Below are positions 1 through 10,293 of a stretch of 64,000 nt of DNA, piece by piece (position 1 is the first letter of the stretch; the number at the start of each line of letters is the position of its first letter). Location: the NCBI RefSeq assembly GCF_001297015.1, contig NZ_LIGE01000018.1, forward strand, positions 1 through 64,000, in the 5' to 3' direction. The notes under the pieces are model-generated. The model saw nothing but the letters and a program-made list of their open reading frames with translations, was not told the DNA's origin and did not search any database. The position numbers were made by a program, and so were the translations under genes. This DNA comes from Pseudomonas sp. RIT-PI-r. Lineage in GTDB: Bacteria; Pseudomonadota; Gammaproteobacteria; Pseudomonadales; Pseudomonadaceae.

Positions 1-195
1 TCGACTCAGAATTTTCAGGTCGATGTACCTCGCACAAACACCTCGATCAGTCCCCTCTACCCTCGGGAGAGGGGAAAGGGAGCAGATCTTTGTGCTTTTC
101 AAACCTGAGTTCGACTCAGAATTTTCAGGTCGATGTACCTCGCACAAACACCGCGATCAGTCCCCTCTCCCCCTGGGAGAGGGCTAGGGTGAGGG
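1..195. repeat. Tandem direct repeat, period 110 bp, two copies
   Basis: The first ~73 bases recur almost unchanged from position 111, so the two copies lie head to tail. Each contains the element TTTTCAGGTCGATGTACCTCG followed by a short palindrome of the CCCCTCTCC…GGGAGAGGG type; copy two ends with GGGCTAGGGTGAGGG. The same element, diverged and in inverted arrangement, occurs at 50468–50680, so this is a dispersed family. No gene is visible in 1–339; the rest of the stretch is the upstream region of cvrA. Confidence 0.85.
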
Positions 196-339
196 CTGCA
201 ATCTTCAGCCGAACCAAAATCCCGAACACGCCAGCGTAAAAACCTTTTTGACAGCATCACATTTCAACAGGTTAGAATCGCTGGCACGCAGACTGCATGG
301 TCAGTTTGTGCCCGTATTTACGCTTCTGGAGTACTGCCT

Positions 340-2082
340 TTGAATGCGACGACCATCAACAGCCTGTTCTTGATCGGCGCGTTGCTGGTAGGTGCGAGCA
401 TTCTTGTCAGTTCATTGTCTTCGCGTCTCGGCATTCCGATTCTGGTCATTATTCTCGCGGTCGGCATGGCCGCCGGGGTCGATGGCGGCGGAATCATTTT
501 CGATAACTACCCGACGGCCTATCTGGTCGGCAACCTCGCACTGGCGGTGATCCTCCTCGACGGCGGTTTGCGCACGCGAGTGTCGAGTTTCCGCGTAGCC
601 TTGTGGCCGGCGCTATCGCTGGCCACGGTCGGGGTGTTGATTACCACCGGGCTGACCGGCATGGCCGCCGCCTGGTTGTTCGACCTCAATCTGATTCAAG
701 GCCTGCTGATCGGCGCCATCGTCGGCTCCACTGACGCCGCAGCGGTGTTCTCGCTGCTCGGTGGCAAAGGCCTGAACGAACGGGTGACCGCCAGCCTGGA
801 AATCGAATCCGGCAGCAACGACCCGATGGCGGTATTTCTCACTGTCACTCTGATCGACATGCTCGCCAGCGGCCAGACCGGCCTGCACTGGAGCCTGTTG
901 ACCCACCTGATCCGCGAGTTCGGCATCGGCGGCGTGATCGGTCTGGGCGGAGGCTGGCTGATGCTGCAACTGGTCAACCGGATCAATCTGGCGGCCGGCC
1001 TGTATCCGATTCTGGTGATCGCCGGCGGTCTGCTGGTATTCGCCCTGACCAACGCCTTGCACGGCAGCGGTTTCCTCGCCGTTTACCTGTGCGGCCTGGT
1101 CATCGGCAACCGTCCGGTGCGCAGCCGTCACGGCATTCTGCACATGCTCGACGGCATGGCGTGGCTGGCGCAGATCGGCATGTTCCTCGTGCTGGGGCTG
1201 CTGGTGACGCCGCACGATTTGCTGCCCATCGCCCTGCCCGCACTCGGTCTGGCTCTGTGGATGATTCTGTTCGCGCGGCCGCTGTCGGTGATGGTCGGCC
1301 TGCTGCCGTTCAAGGCATTCCATGGTCGTGAGAAGGCGTTTATTTCCTGGGTTGGCCTGCGCGGTGCGGTACCGATCATTCTCGCGGTGTTCCCGCTGAT
1401 GGCCGGGCTGCAGAATGCACAGCTGTACTTCAACCTCGCGTTTTTCATCGTGCTGGTATCGCTGCTGGTGCAGGGCACGAGCCTGCCGTGGGTCGCCAAG
1501 CTGCTGAAAGTGACGGTGCCGCCGGAGCCAGCGCCGATCTCCCGATCAGCGCTGGAAGTGCACATCACCAGCGAGTGGGAACTGTTCGTTTACAAGCTCG
1601 GCGCGGAAAAATGGTGCATCGGTTCACCCTTGCGCGAGCTGAAAATGCCCGAAGGCACACGTATCGCGGCGCTGTTTCGTGGCCAGCAACTGCTCCATCC
1701 GTCGGGTAGTACGGTGCTGGAAGTCGATGATTTGCTGTGCGTTATCGGCCATGAACACAACCTCGGCGCCCTCGGCAAACTGTTCAGCCAGGCACCGCAA
1801 CGCGGCCTCGATCTGCGTTTCTTCGGCGACTTCGTGCTCGAAGGAGACGCCCAGCTTAAAGCGGTTGCAGCGCTTTATGGGCTGCCGGCCGAAGGCATCG
1901 ATCCAGACATGACCCTGGGCGCCTTCATTGCCCACAAGGTCGGTGGTGCCCCCATCGTCGGCGACCAGGTGGAGTGGAACAACACCCACTGGACCGTCGC
2001 GGTCATGGACGGGAACAAGATCGGTAAAGTGGGCGTCAGATTCCCCGAAGGAAGTCGCCCGGGCCCCGGGCTCTTCCTCTAA
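340..2082 (+). CDS. cvrA: K+/H+ antiporter CvrA (NhaP2 family)
   Basis: A 580-residue inner-membrane cation/proton antiporter of the CPA1 family, near the usual ~578 aa of E. coli CvrA. Residues ~1–390 are a run of hydrophobic helices typical of Na+/H+ exchangers, including the [12 protein letters not shown] and ESGSNDP stretches with the membrane acidic residues used in ion exchange. Residues ~410–490 resemble a TrkA-C (RCK_C) regulatory domain, followed by a CorC/HlyC-like C-terminal domain. By family it exports K+ in exchange for protons and aids osmotic adaptation. The start is TTG at 340, preceded by GGAG about 8 bases upstream. It sits 34 bp before mscK in the same direction, which fits a shared role in ion and osmotic homeostasis. 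Confidence 0.9.
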   Translation: MNATTINSLFLIGALLVGASILVSSLSSRLGIPILVIILAVGMAAGVDGGGIIFDNYPTAYLVGNLALAVILLDGGLRTRVSSFRVALWPALSLATVGVLITTGLTGMAAAWLFDLNLIQGLLIGAIVGSTDAAAVFSLLGGKGLNERVTASLEIESGSNDPMAVFLTVTLIDMLASGQTGLHWSLLTHLIREFGIGGVIGLGGGWLMLQLVNRINLAAGLYPILVIAGGLLVFALTNALHGSGFLAVYLCGLVIGNRPVRSRHGILHMLDGMAWLAQIGMFLVLGLLVTPHDLLPIALPALGLALWMILFARPLSVMVGLLPFKAFHGREKAFISWVGLRGAVPIILAVFPLMAGLQNAQLYFNLAFFIVLVSLLVQGTSLPWVAKLLKVTVPPEPAPISRSALEVHITSEWELFVYKLGAEKWCIGSPLRELKMPEGTRIAALFRGQQLLHPSGSTVLEVDDLLCVIGHEHNLGALGKLFSQAPQRGLDLRFFGDFVLEGDAQLKAVAALYGLPAEGIDPDMTLGAFIAHKVGGAPIVGDQVEWNNTHWTVAVMDGNKIGKVGVRFPEGSRPGPGLFL

Positions 2083-2116
2083 ACTGCGTCCACTCTCACT
2101 TGCTCGACCGGTCTCT

Positions 2117-5100
2117 ATGCCTACCCTGCGCTCCTTTTTCGTCGCGGCCCTGCTGGGCCTGAGTCTTACTGTCGGCCCCCTGTACGCCGCCGAACCACCG
2201 TCCAGCGACGCCGTGCAGGCCAGCCTCGACAAGCTCGCCGACAGCAAACTGCCGGATGCCGATAAAAAGAGCCTGCAAACGATCCTGCAGAGCACGCTCA
2301 ATCAGCTGAACAATCAGCGTGATTACGAACAGAAGCTGGTCGATCTCAAGCAGCAACTGGCGACCGCGCCCAAGCAAACGATTGAAAATACCCGCGAGCT
2401 GACGCGCCTCAAGGCCACGGCAGTGATACCGGTGGCGCAACGCTTCCCCAGGGAATCGATCCAGCAACTGGAGCAGATCCTCACTGATCGCTCCACTCAG
2501 CAAAGCGATCTGCAGAAAGCCCTGGCCGACGCCAACAGCCTGATCATCACCGCACAGACGCGTCCGGAACGTGCCCAGGCAGAAATCTCCGCCAGCCAGA
2601 CGCGCATCCAGCAGATCAATAACATCCTCAAATCCGGCAAGGACGCGGGCAAGACCGTCAGCGCCGAACAGCGTGACCAGCTCAACGCCGAGCTGGCGGC
2701 GCTGAACGCGCTGATCCCGCTGCGCCGCCAGGAACTGGCCGGCAACAGCCAGTTGCAGGATCTGGGCAACGCCCAGCATGACTTGCTCGCGGAGAAGTCC
2801 GACCGCCTCGACCGCGAGATCCAGGAACTGCAAACCCTGATCAACCAGAAACGTCTGGCGCAGTCTCAGGAGACGGTCACCCAGCAATCGATCGAGGCGC
2901 AAAAGTCCGGTGGCAGCAGCCTGCTCGCGAGTGAGAGCACCGCCAACCTCAAGCTCTCGGACTATCTGCTGAAAAGCACCGACCGCCTCAACGAAGTCAC
3001 CCAGCAGAACCTGCAGACCAAGCAGCAACTCGACAGCCTGACCCAAAGCGACTCGGCGCTCGACGAGCAGATCAACGTGCTCAAGGGCAGCCTGCTGCTG
3101 TCGAAGATTCTCTATAAGCAGAAGCAGGCACTGCCGCGCTTGAAGGTCGACCGTGACCTGGCGGATCAGATCGCCGACATTCGCCTGTACCAGTTCGAAG
3201 TCAGCCAGCAACGTGAGTTGCTCAGCAACCCGTCGACCTACGTCGACAACCTGTTGGCGACGCAACCGCCTGAACAAGTCACCCCGCAACTGCGCAAAAG
3301 CCTGCTCGATCTGGCCAATACCCGCGCCGATCTGCTCGAACGCTTGAACCGCGAATTGAGCGCAGTGCTCAACGAATCGATCACCTTGCAACTCAATCAG
3401 AAACAGCTGCTGAGCACCGCGCAGAGCCTGCGCGCGACCCTCGATGAGCAAATGTTCTGGATTCCCAGCAACAAGCCGCTGGACCTTGAGTGGATGCGCA
3501 GTGTGCCGGAGCGCCTCAAGCGTCAGATCGATACGCTGCCGTGGGCCTCCAGTCTGAGCGAGCTGACCGATGGTCTGATCCAGCGACCGCTGCTGTTCCT
3601 GCCGTTGGCGCTGTTGATCGGTGCACTGCTGTGGCGACGCAAGAATCTGTACGCGCGGCTAAACAAGGTTCACCAGGACATCGGCCACTTTAAACGCGAC
3701 AGCCAGTGGCACACGCCGCAGGCGATCCTGATCAATATTCTGCTGGCGATGCCGGTCGCATTGGGCTTGGCGCTATGCGGACTGGCATTGCAGATCGACG
3801 CCCGTGGACAGAACGCCAACATGGGTGCGGCACTGCTGCAGATGGGGCAAGCGTGGCTGGTGTTCTACACCGCGTACCGGATTCTGGCGCCGGGCGGCGT
3901 GGCCGAACTGCACTTCCGCTGGGAAAAGCCACAGGTCGAATTCCTTCAGGGCTGGATCCGTCGACTCGGGTTGGTGGTCATGGCGCTGGTGACCATTGTC
4001 GCCGTGGCCGAACTGCAACCGGCGGCATTGGCCGACGACGTACTCGGCATGCCGGTGGTGCTGACCTGCTACGCCCTGATGGCATGGCTGCTCAGCCGCT
4101 TGCTGATCAGCAGCCCGGCCCACGAGAACACTTCGCTGTTCCGCAAGGCCGTCGGCGTGATGTTCACCTTGCTGCCGATCGCCCTGTTTGTCGCGGTGTG
4201 CTTCGGCTACTACTACACCGCGCTGAAACTCAGTGATCGCCTGATCAACACCCTGTACCTGCTGATGTTCTGGCTGGTGATCGAGGCAACTTTCGTGCGC
4301 GGCCTGAGTGTTGCTGCGCGACGTCTGGCCTACCAGCGTGCGCTGGCCAAGCGTCAGGCGGCGAAAGAGGCCGGCGACGGCGAAGCGGTGATCGAAGAGC
4401 CGACGCTGGACATCGAAAAGGTCAACGAACAGTCCCTGCGCCTGATCCGCCTGGCCTTGCTCGGCGGCTTCATCGCCGCGCTGTACTGGGTCTGGTCGGA
4501 CCTGATTTCGGTGTTCTCGTACCTCGACAACATCACTCTCTACGAATACACCAGCGGCACCGGCGCCAACATGAGCATGGTGCCGATCAGTATCGGCGAC
4601 ATGCTCGGCGCGCTGATCATCATCGGCATCACCTTCGCCCTCGCGCGCAACTTGCCAGGCCTGCTCGAAGTGTTCGTGCTGTCCAAGCTCAATCTGGCGC
4701 AGGGCAGTGCCTACGCGACCACGACGTTGCTGTCGTATGTGATCGCCGGCGTCGGTTTCGTCTCGACCCTGTCGACCCTCGGCGTGAGCTGGGACAAGTT
4801 GCAATGGCTGGTGGCGGCGCTGTCGGTCGGCCTCGGCTTCGGTATGCAGGAGATCTTCGCCAACTTCATCTCCGGCATCATGATCCTCTTCGAACGTCCG
4901 GTGCGGATCGGTGACACCATCACCATCGGCAACCTCTCGGGCACGGTGAGCAAGATCCGCATCCGCGCCACGACCATCACCGACTTCGACCGCAAGGACA
5001 TCATTGTCCCGAACAAGACGTTCATCACCGGGCAACTGATCAACTGGTCGCTGACCGACACCATCACTCGGGTAACGCTGAAACTCGGCGTCGACTACGG

Positions 5101-5470
5101 TTCCGATCTGGATCTGGTCAAGGAACTGCTGCTCAAGGCCGCTCGCGAGAACCCGCGCGTACTCAAGGAACCCGAGCCACACGTGTACTTCCTCAACTTC
5201 GGCGAAAGCACGCTGGATCACGAATTGCGCATGCACGTGCGCGACCTCGGTGACCGCAACCCGGTGCTCGATGAGGTCAACCGCTTCATCAATCGCGAGT
5301 TCAAGAAGCAGCACATCAACATCTCGTTCCGCCAGATGGAGGTTTACCTGAAGAACCTGCACGGCCAGGAATACAAGATGGTGCCGATCGAACCGGAAAC
5401 CAAAACCATCGTGCCGATCGCCGACGATCAGAAACCGCTGCAAGAGCCGCCGCCGGCCAAACTCGACTAA
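2117..5470 (+). CDS. mscK: Mechanosensitive channel MscK (KefA-type)
   Basis: A 1117-residue protein, matching the ~1120 aa of E. coli MscK. It has an N-terminal signal peptide (MPTLRSFF… ending at LYAAE), a ~450-residue periplasmic region rich in Gln/Leu coiled-coil segments (MscS porin domain), about eight central membrane helices, and a C-terminal MscS pore module containing GLGFGMQEI and FERPVRIGDTI. By family it is an inner-membrane tension-gated channel, K+-sensitive in E. coli, that relieves hypo-osmotic stress. The reading frame is open from 1928, but the ATG at 2117 gives the signal peptide directly, so it is preferred. It lies 34 bp after cvrA. Confidence 0.92.
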   Translation: MPTLRSFFVAALLGLSLTVGPLYAAEPPSSDAVQASLDKLADSKLPDADKKSLQTILQSTLNQLNNQRDYEQKLVDLKQQLATAPKQTIENTRELTRLKATAVIPVAQRFPRESIQQLEQILTDRSTQQSDLQKALADANSLIITAQTRPERAQAEISASQTRIQQINNILKSGKDAGKTVSAEQRDQLNAELAALNALIPLRRQELAGNSQLQDLGNAQHDLLAEKSDRLDREIQELQTLINQKRLAQSQETVTQQSIEAQKSGGSSLLASESTANLKLSDYLLKSTDRLNEVTQQNLQTKQQLDSLTQSDSALDEQINVLKGSLLLSKILYKQKQALPRLKVDRDLADQIADIRLYQFEVSQQRELLSNPSTYVDNLLATQPPEQVTPQLRKSLLDLANTRADLLERLNRELSAVLNESITLQLNQKQLLSTAQSLRATLDEQMFWIPSNKPLDLEWMRSVPERLKRQIDTLPWASSLSELTDGLIQRPLLFLPLALLIGALLWRRKNLYARLNKVHQDIGHFKRDSQWHTPQAILINILLAMPVALGLALCGLALQIDARGQNANMGAALLQMGQAWLVFYTAYRILAPGGVAELHFRWEKPQVEFLQGWIRRLGLVVMALVTIVAVAELQPAALADDVLGMPVVLTCYALMAWLLSRLLISSPAHENTSLFRKAVGVMFTLLPIALFVAVCFGYYYTALKLSDRLINTLYLLMFWLVIEATFVRGLSVAARRLAYQRALAKRQAAKEAGDGEAVIEEPTLDIEKVNEQSLRLIRLALLGGFIAALYWVWSDLISVFSYLDNITLYEYTSGTGANMSMVPISIGDMLGALIIIGITFALARNLPGLLEVFVLSKLNLAQGSAYATTTLLSYVIAGVGFVSTLSTLGVSWDKLQWLVAALSVGLGFGMQEIFANFISGIMILFERPVRIGDTITIGNLSGTVSKIRIRATTITDFDRKDIIVPNKTFITGQLINWSLTDTITRVTLKLGVDYGSDLDLVKELLLKAARENPRVLKEPEPHVYFLNFGESTLDHELRMHVRDLGDRNPVLDEVNRFINREFKKQHINISFRQMEVYLKNLHGQEYKMVPIEPETKTIVPIADDQKPLQEPPPAKLD

Positions 5471-5479
5471 CCGGTCTGA

Positions 5480-6982
<1,503 letters not shown>

Positions 6983-6988
6983 GGCGGC

Positions 6989-7390
6989 CTAGATAAACAC
7001 GTCTACAGGCAGCTTGAAGTACTCAGCCAACCATCGAACCTGTCGCAGGTTTAGTTGCCGCTTGCCGCTCAGGATCTCAGAGACGACTGACTGAGTGCCC
7101 ACTCCAGGCAAGTCGCTCTGGGTCAAACCATGCTCACGCATCAGATATCCCAATACTTCAAAACCCGGAGGTTTTGGGACCGGGTGATGCGTTTGATCCC
7201 ACTCTTCAATCCAGTCACCAATGATATCCACCAAGCTCATCAACGGATGAGACTCGTCATCGCCAGTCATTTCAAGCAACTCGTCAAGTGCCTGAACCAG
7301 CGCGTCGTAGTCGTCTTCGTTTTTCGGCTTGCGCAGCAACGGCGAAACGAACTCCCAGTGCTCGGCAGCTTTTTTGATCAGAACACTCAT
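6989..7390 (-). CDS. higA: HigA-type antitoxin (XRE-family HTH)
   Basis: A 133-residue protein with an acidic N-terminal half and a C-terminal helix-turn-helix (LTQSDLPGVGTQSVVSEILSGKRQL), the layout of HigA antitoxins, which bind the toxin and repress their own operon. An upstream ATG at 7408 exists, but the ATG at 7390 is preferred: it overlaps the higB stop as ATGA and is preceded by a near-perfect Shine–Dalgarno tract (AAGGAGGG on the minus strand). It is translated after the toxin gene, the toxin-first order of higBA loci. The pair sits between selO and trxC in a stretch less GC-rich than its neighbours, suggesting acquisition. Confidence 0.85.
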   Translation of the reverse strand: MSVLIKKAAEHWEFVSPLLRKPKNEDDYDALVQALDELLEMTGDDESHPLMSLVDIIGDWIEEWDQTHHPVPKPPGFEVLGYLMREHGLTQSDLPGVGTQSVVSEILSGKRQLNLRQVRWLAEYFKLPVDVFI

Positions 7391-7683
7391 GCCCTTCCCT
7401 CCTTCCATTTGCCGCGGTCGTATTCGCGATGATCCAATATGTGCTTGATGTACAGCTTTTGAGGTCGATATCTGACGCAGGCAATCAGCCTCAGTTTGTT
7501 ACCGCCAATATCGAAAACATGAAAATCTCCCACCTTATCGATAGCGGGAAACAGTGCCTTCATCATTGCAAAGTCTGTTGGCTTGCATCCTTTTGCCACT
7601 TCAAGCCTGTGATCCAGCGCACTAGCGGCTGCCGGCCATTTATTCTTAGCTTCTCGTATCCGTTTTCCAGTGATGACATGCAT
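7387..7683 (-). CDS. higB: HigB-type mRNA interferase toxin
   Basis: A 98-residue basic protein of the HigB_toxin (RelE-superfamily) group. Typical features are the N-terminal helix region, FDIGGNKLRLIACVRY in the central strands, and YIKHILDHREYDRGKW near the C-terminus, where the family keeps the (T/L)H.EYD motif. Family members cleave mRNA at the ribosome. The start is ATG at 7683 with AAGGAT about 6 bases upstream. The stop overlaps the higA start by 4 bp, so the genes are translationally coupled. The palindrome at 7734–7750 is the likely autoregulatory operator. Confidence 0.85.
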   Translation of the reverse strand: MHVITGKRIREAKNKWPAAASALDHRLEVAKGCKPTDFAMMKALFPAIDKVGDFHVFDIGGNKLRLIACVRYRPQKLYIKHILDHREYDRGKWKEGRA

Positions 7684-7693
7684 GCAACATCCT

Positions 7694-7750
7694 TATCGCA
7701 TTTTGCTATGGGGAGTTAATCACAAACCAAAAATATCGCAAGTTGCGATA
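7694..7750 (-). promoter_or_regulatory. Putative higBA operator
   Basis: A perfect inverted repeat TATCGCAA-G-TTGCGATA occupies 7734–7750, upstream of higB on its strand. A second, degenerate copy (TATCGCA…TGCTATG) lies at 7694–7710, just before the higB start. Two spaced palindromes in front of a toxin–antitoxin operon fit HigA autorepression; binding itself is inferred. Confidence 0.6.
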
Positions 7751-7877
7751 CAGCTAAGCAGACCAACGGGCTCGCCTGGTCGCCTTCAGACTAGGCACAA
7801 CGCGAGAGCCTGCACGATTGAAAATATGAGCAAACGTCTCCAACTAGGTGTTATCAGCTCAATTCCGGATTTCGCTC

Positions 7878-8312
7878 ATGACCACCCCACTCTTCATCCC
7901 CTGCCCTTCCTGCAATGGCCTCAACCGCATCCCCGCCGAACGCCTTGCGGACCAGCCCAAGTGCGGACGCTGCAAATCCGCTGTGCTGCTGAACAAACCG
8001 TTCGAACTCAAGCAAGGCGATTACGCCAGTCAGATCAAGGGCGATCTGCCGTTGTTGGTAGATGTCTGGGCCGACTGGTGCGGGCCGTGCAAGTCGTTTG
8101 CGCCGGTGTTCGAGCAGGCGGCGGCACAGTTGGCGGGCAAGTGTCGGTTGGCCAAGCTCGACAGCGAGGCGAATCAGCAGTTGTCGGCGCAGTTGGGGAT
8201 TCGCTCGATTCCGAGCCTGATTCTGTTCAAGAACGGCCGCGAGGTGGCGCGGCAGAGTGGCGCGTTTCCGCTGCCGCAATTGATGGCGTGGCTGCGTAGC
8301 CAGGGCATCTGA
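7878..8312 (+). CDS. trxC: Thioredoxin TrxC (thioredoxin 2)
   Basis: A 144-residue cytoplasmic disulfide reductase. It has the N-terminal zinc-binding module diagnostic of thioredoxin 2 (Cys9, Cys12, Cys29, Cys32) ahead of the thioredoxin fold with active site W-C-G-P-C (Cys68/Cys71). The cis-Pro loop RSIPSLILF is also present. The length matches E. coli TrxC (139 aa). The ATG at 7878 is chosen over one at 7848 because the family begins a few residues before the first CxxC. In E. coli trxC belongs to the OxyR response; no OxyR site was recognised here. A REPIN follows the stop. Confidence 0.93.
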   Translation: MTTPLFIPCPSCNGLNRIPAERLADQPKCGRCKSAVLLNKPFELKQGDYASQIKGDLPLLVDVWADWCGPCKSFAPVFEQAAAQLAGKCRLAKLDSEANQQLSAQLGIRSIPSLILFKNGREVARQSGAFPLPQLMAWLRSQGI

Positions 8313-8330
8313 CCCACCACCGAACCAATT

Positions 8331-8417
8331 GTAGGAGTGAGCCTGCTCGCGATGGCGCTGCGTCAGTCAAATAGATGTTGGCTGGACGGACGCCATCGCG
8401 AGCAGGCTCACTCCTAC
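8331..8417. repeat. REPIN (GTAGGAGTGAGCCTGCTCGC family)
   Basis: Two REP arms in inverted orientation, a perfect 27-bp inverted repeat (8331–8357 and 8391–8417), flank a 33-bp non-conserved loop. It lies between the convergent trxC and parA-like genes. The same arms recur at 23536, 31791, 33158 and 53381, with a variant at 60581. Confidence 0.95.
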
Positions 8418-8441
8418 AGGGGATCTGCGTAGCTCAAGAGA

Positions 8442-9212
8442 TCAGTGCCCTTCGATCAGGTTATGCAACTCGACGAATTGCTGGGTCAGCTTGTGGCGCG
8501 GATCGAGGTGGATCAGCGGCATGCTGGCCTGGTGCGATTCACGCATGCGCACCGAACTGGTCAGATACACCGGCAGTACCGGCAAACCTTCGGCAATCAG
8601 TTCATCCAGGATCTGTTGAGGCAGGCTGGCCCGGGCCTGGAACTGGTTGACCACGATACCTTCGACTTCCAGACCTTCGTTGTGGTCGTCCTTCAACTCT
8701 TCGATTTCCGCGATCAGGCCGTACAGGGCCTGACGGGAGAAGCTGTCGCAATCAAAAGGAATCAACACGCGATCAGCAGCTATCAGCGCCGATACCGCAT
8801 AGAAATTCAGCGCTGGCGGGGTATCGAGGTAGATCCGGTCGTAATCCTCGGACAACTCATCCAGCAACTTACGCAGCTTGTTGATCTTGTGCTTGGCCTC
8901 AAGCTTGGGCTGCAGGTCGGCCAATTCGGCGGTGGCGGTGATGATATGGAGGTTGTCGAACGGGGTTTCGTAGATATCCGCCTGATTCTTCTTCGAGAAC
9001 GGCCCCGAGGACAGCGTCTGCTTGAAGAAGTCGGCAATGCCCATCGGAATGTCATCGCCGGTGAGCCCGGTCAGATACTGAGTGGAGTTGGCTTGGGCAT
9101 CGAGATCCACCAACAACGTGCGATAACCCTCGCTGGCGCTGACCGCCGCCAGATTGCAGGCAATGCTGGATTTGCCTACGCCACCTTTCTGATTGAACAC
9201 CACGCGCCGCAT
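8442..9212 (-). CDS. Orphan ParA-family ATPase
   Basis: A 256-residue ParA/MinD-type P-loop ATPase with the deviant Walker A motif KGGVGKSS (signature Lys at residue 9, catalytic Lys14), the Walker A' segment [11 protein letters not shown] and Walker B-like IYLDTPPAL. The reading frame extends upstream to 9506, but the ATG at 9212 sits 8 bases after GGAGG and starts directly with the family's N-terminal strand, so it is chosen. No parB or parS is visible, and the genes around it are not chromosome-partition genes. It is divergent from the aryl polyene operon. Such orphan ParAs usually position a cellular cargo; the cargo here is unknown. Confidence 0.85.
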   Translation of the reverse strand: MRRVVFNQKGGVGKSSIACNLAAVSASEGYRTLLVDLDAQANSTQYLTGLTGDDIPMGIADFFKQTLSSGPFSKKNQADIYETPFDNLHIITATAELADLQPKLEAKHKINKLRKLLDELSEDYDRIYLDTPPALNFYAVSALIAADRVLIPFDCDSFSRQALYGLIAEIEELKDDHNEGLEVEGIVVNQFQARASLPQQILDELIAEGLPVLPVYLTSSVRMRESHQASMPLIHLDPRHKLTQQFVELHNLIEGH

Positions 9213-9567
9213 GACCAAACCTCCGTGTATCAAAGAATGACCGAGTGTAGATGCGCGTGGCCTCGGTTCGCTACCTCCACGGACACGGACTACAAAGTCC
9301 GGTGCAAATATCGCCGCATGCGCGACGTAGAAACTGTCATTGATCTTCGCCATGCCCGACAGACAAGCCGCTGACAATCTGGATAATGGCCAAATGACAG
9401 TTTTACCGCGAACCAATCGGTACATTTCGTTGCACAAAATGTAACCAGCATTTGCTACACACTCGTCGCACCGGGATAATGCGCGCCACTCGGCGCCAAG
9501 CGCCACGCCACGCCCGTCGCGTTCTGGTGATTCAACGCGTCAATACAAGCCCGCAGGGGCGGGATGA
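9213..9567. other. Divergent intergenic region between parA-like gene and polyene operon
   Basis: A 355-bp non-coding stretch separating the minus-strand ParA-like gene from the plus-strand polyene operon. It is visibly less GC-rich in 9380–9470. It should hold both promoters; one candidate for the plus strand is listed at 9452–9480. No small gene with a convincing ribosome site was seen. Confidence 0.7.
9452..9480 (+). promoter_or_regulatory. Putative sigma-70 promoter of the polyene operon
   Basis: TTGCTA (9452–9457) and GATAAT (9475–9480) are separated by 17 bp and lie about 90 bp upstream of the first gene of the operon. This is the best sigma-70 match in the region, but it was found by eye and may not be the only promoter. 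Confidence 0.5.
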
Positions 9568-10293
9568 ATGTCCGTGATCAACTTCAACATCGCCCAATGG
9601 CGCGCGTGGGCCCCCGGGCTCGACAGCGTGGACGCCTGGCAGGCCTGGAGCCGACAACCGGTGGTGCTCCAGAGCAGTGATGCCGCGCCCGATGTGTCGT
9701 TTTTGCCGGCCATGCAGCGCCGTCGCCTCAGCCGACTGGCACGCATGGCATTCAGCGTTGGCTGGCCTCTGGCCGACGGACGGGAGAATCTGCCGCTGGT
9801 GTTCGTTTCGCGTCATGGTGAAACCCCGCGCACTTACGAGATCCTCAGCGATCTGGCGACCGAGCAACCGCTGTCGCCGACCCAGTTCAGCCTCTCGGTG
9901 CACAACGCGATCATCGGCCTGTGGTCGATCATGCGCGGTGAGACCAGCGAAATGACCGCCCTCGCTGCGGCGGGCGACGGCCTCGAACACGGCATGCTCG
10001 AAGCCGCTGCCCTGTTGAATGAGGGCGCCCCCGCCGTGCTGCTGGTGATCACCGAAGAACAGCCGCCCGTCGCCTACTCGAAGTGGATCGATGACGTGCC
10101 GTTTCCGTACGCCGTAGGCCTGCTGCTCACCCCCGGTACCGACTGGCGGCTGACCCTGAACAGCACCACAGAAGCACTGTCCAACGCGCACTGGCCCCAC
10201 GCGCTCAATCTGCTGCGAACCCTGCTCGGCCAGCAACCCCTTTGCCAACATGCCTGGAAAAATCGCGTATGGACCTGGCAACGCAGCCTGTAA
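9568..10293 (+). CDS. Half-length ketosynthase-like protein (chain-length-factor type)
   Basis: A 241-residue protein matching only the N-terminal half of a beta-ketoacyl synthase (Ketoacyl-synt_2 type). The segment where a ketosynthase has its nucleophilic Cys reads FSLSVHNAIIGLW, without a Cys, so it is probably not a condensing enzyme. In aryl polyene clusters a short protein of this kind (ApeC) pairs with a full ketosynthase as a chain-length factor. It is the first gene of the operon and overlaps the next by 25 bp. The start is ATG at 9568 after a GGCGGGA tract. Function is inferred from family and context. Confidence 0.8.
   Translation: MSVINFNIAQWRAWAPGLDSVDAWQAWSRQPVVLQSSDAAPDVSFLPAMQRRRLSRLARMAFSVGWPLADGRENLPLVFVSRHGETPRTYEILSDLATEQPLSPTQFSLSVHNAIIGLWSIMRGETSEMTALAAAGDGLEHGMLEAAALLNEGAPAVLLVITEEQPPVAYSKWIDDVPFPYAVGLLLTPGTDWRLTLNSTTEALSNAHWPHALNLLRTLLGQQPLCQHAWKNRVWTWQRSL

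Noticed and set aside
613..1323. Long minus-strand open frames antisense to cvrA, mscK, gltB, pilQ, ponA, argS, hslU and phaC1
   Set aside because: Their Gln/His/Arg-rich compositions show no domain motifs and mirror the codon bias of the sense gene; they are by-products of high GC.
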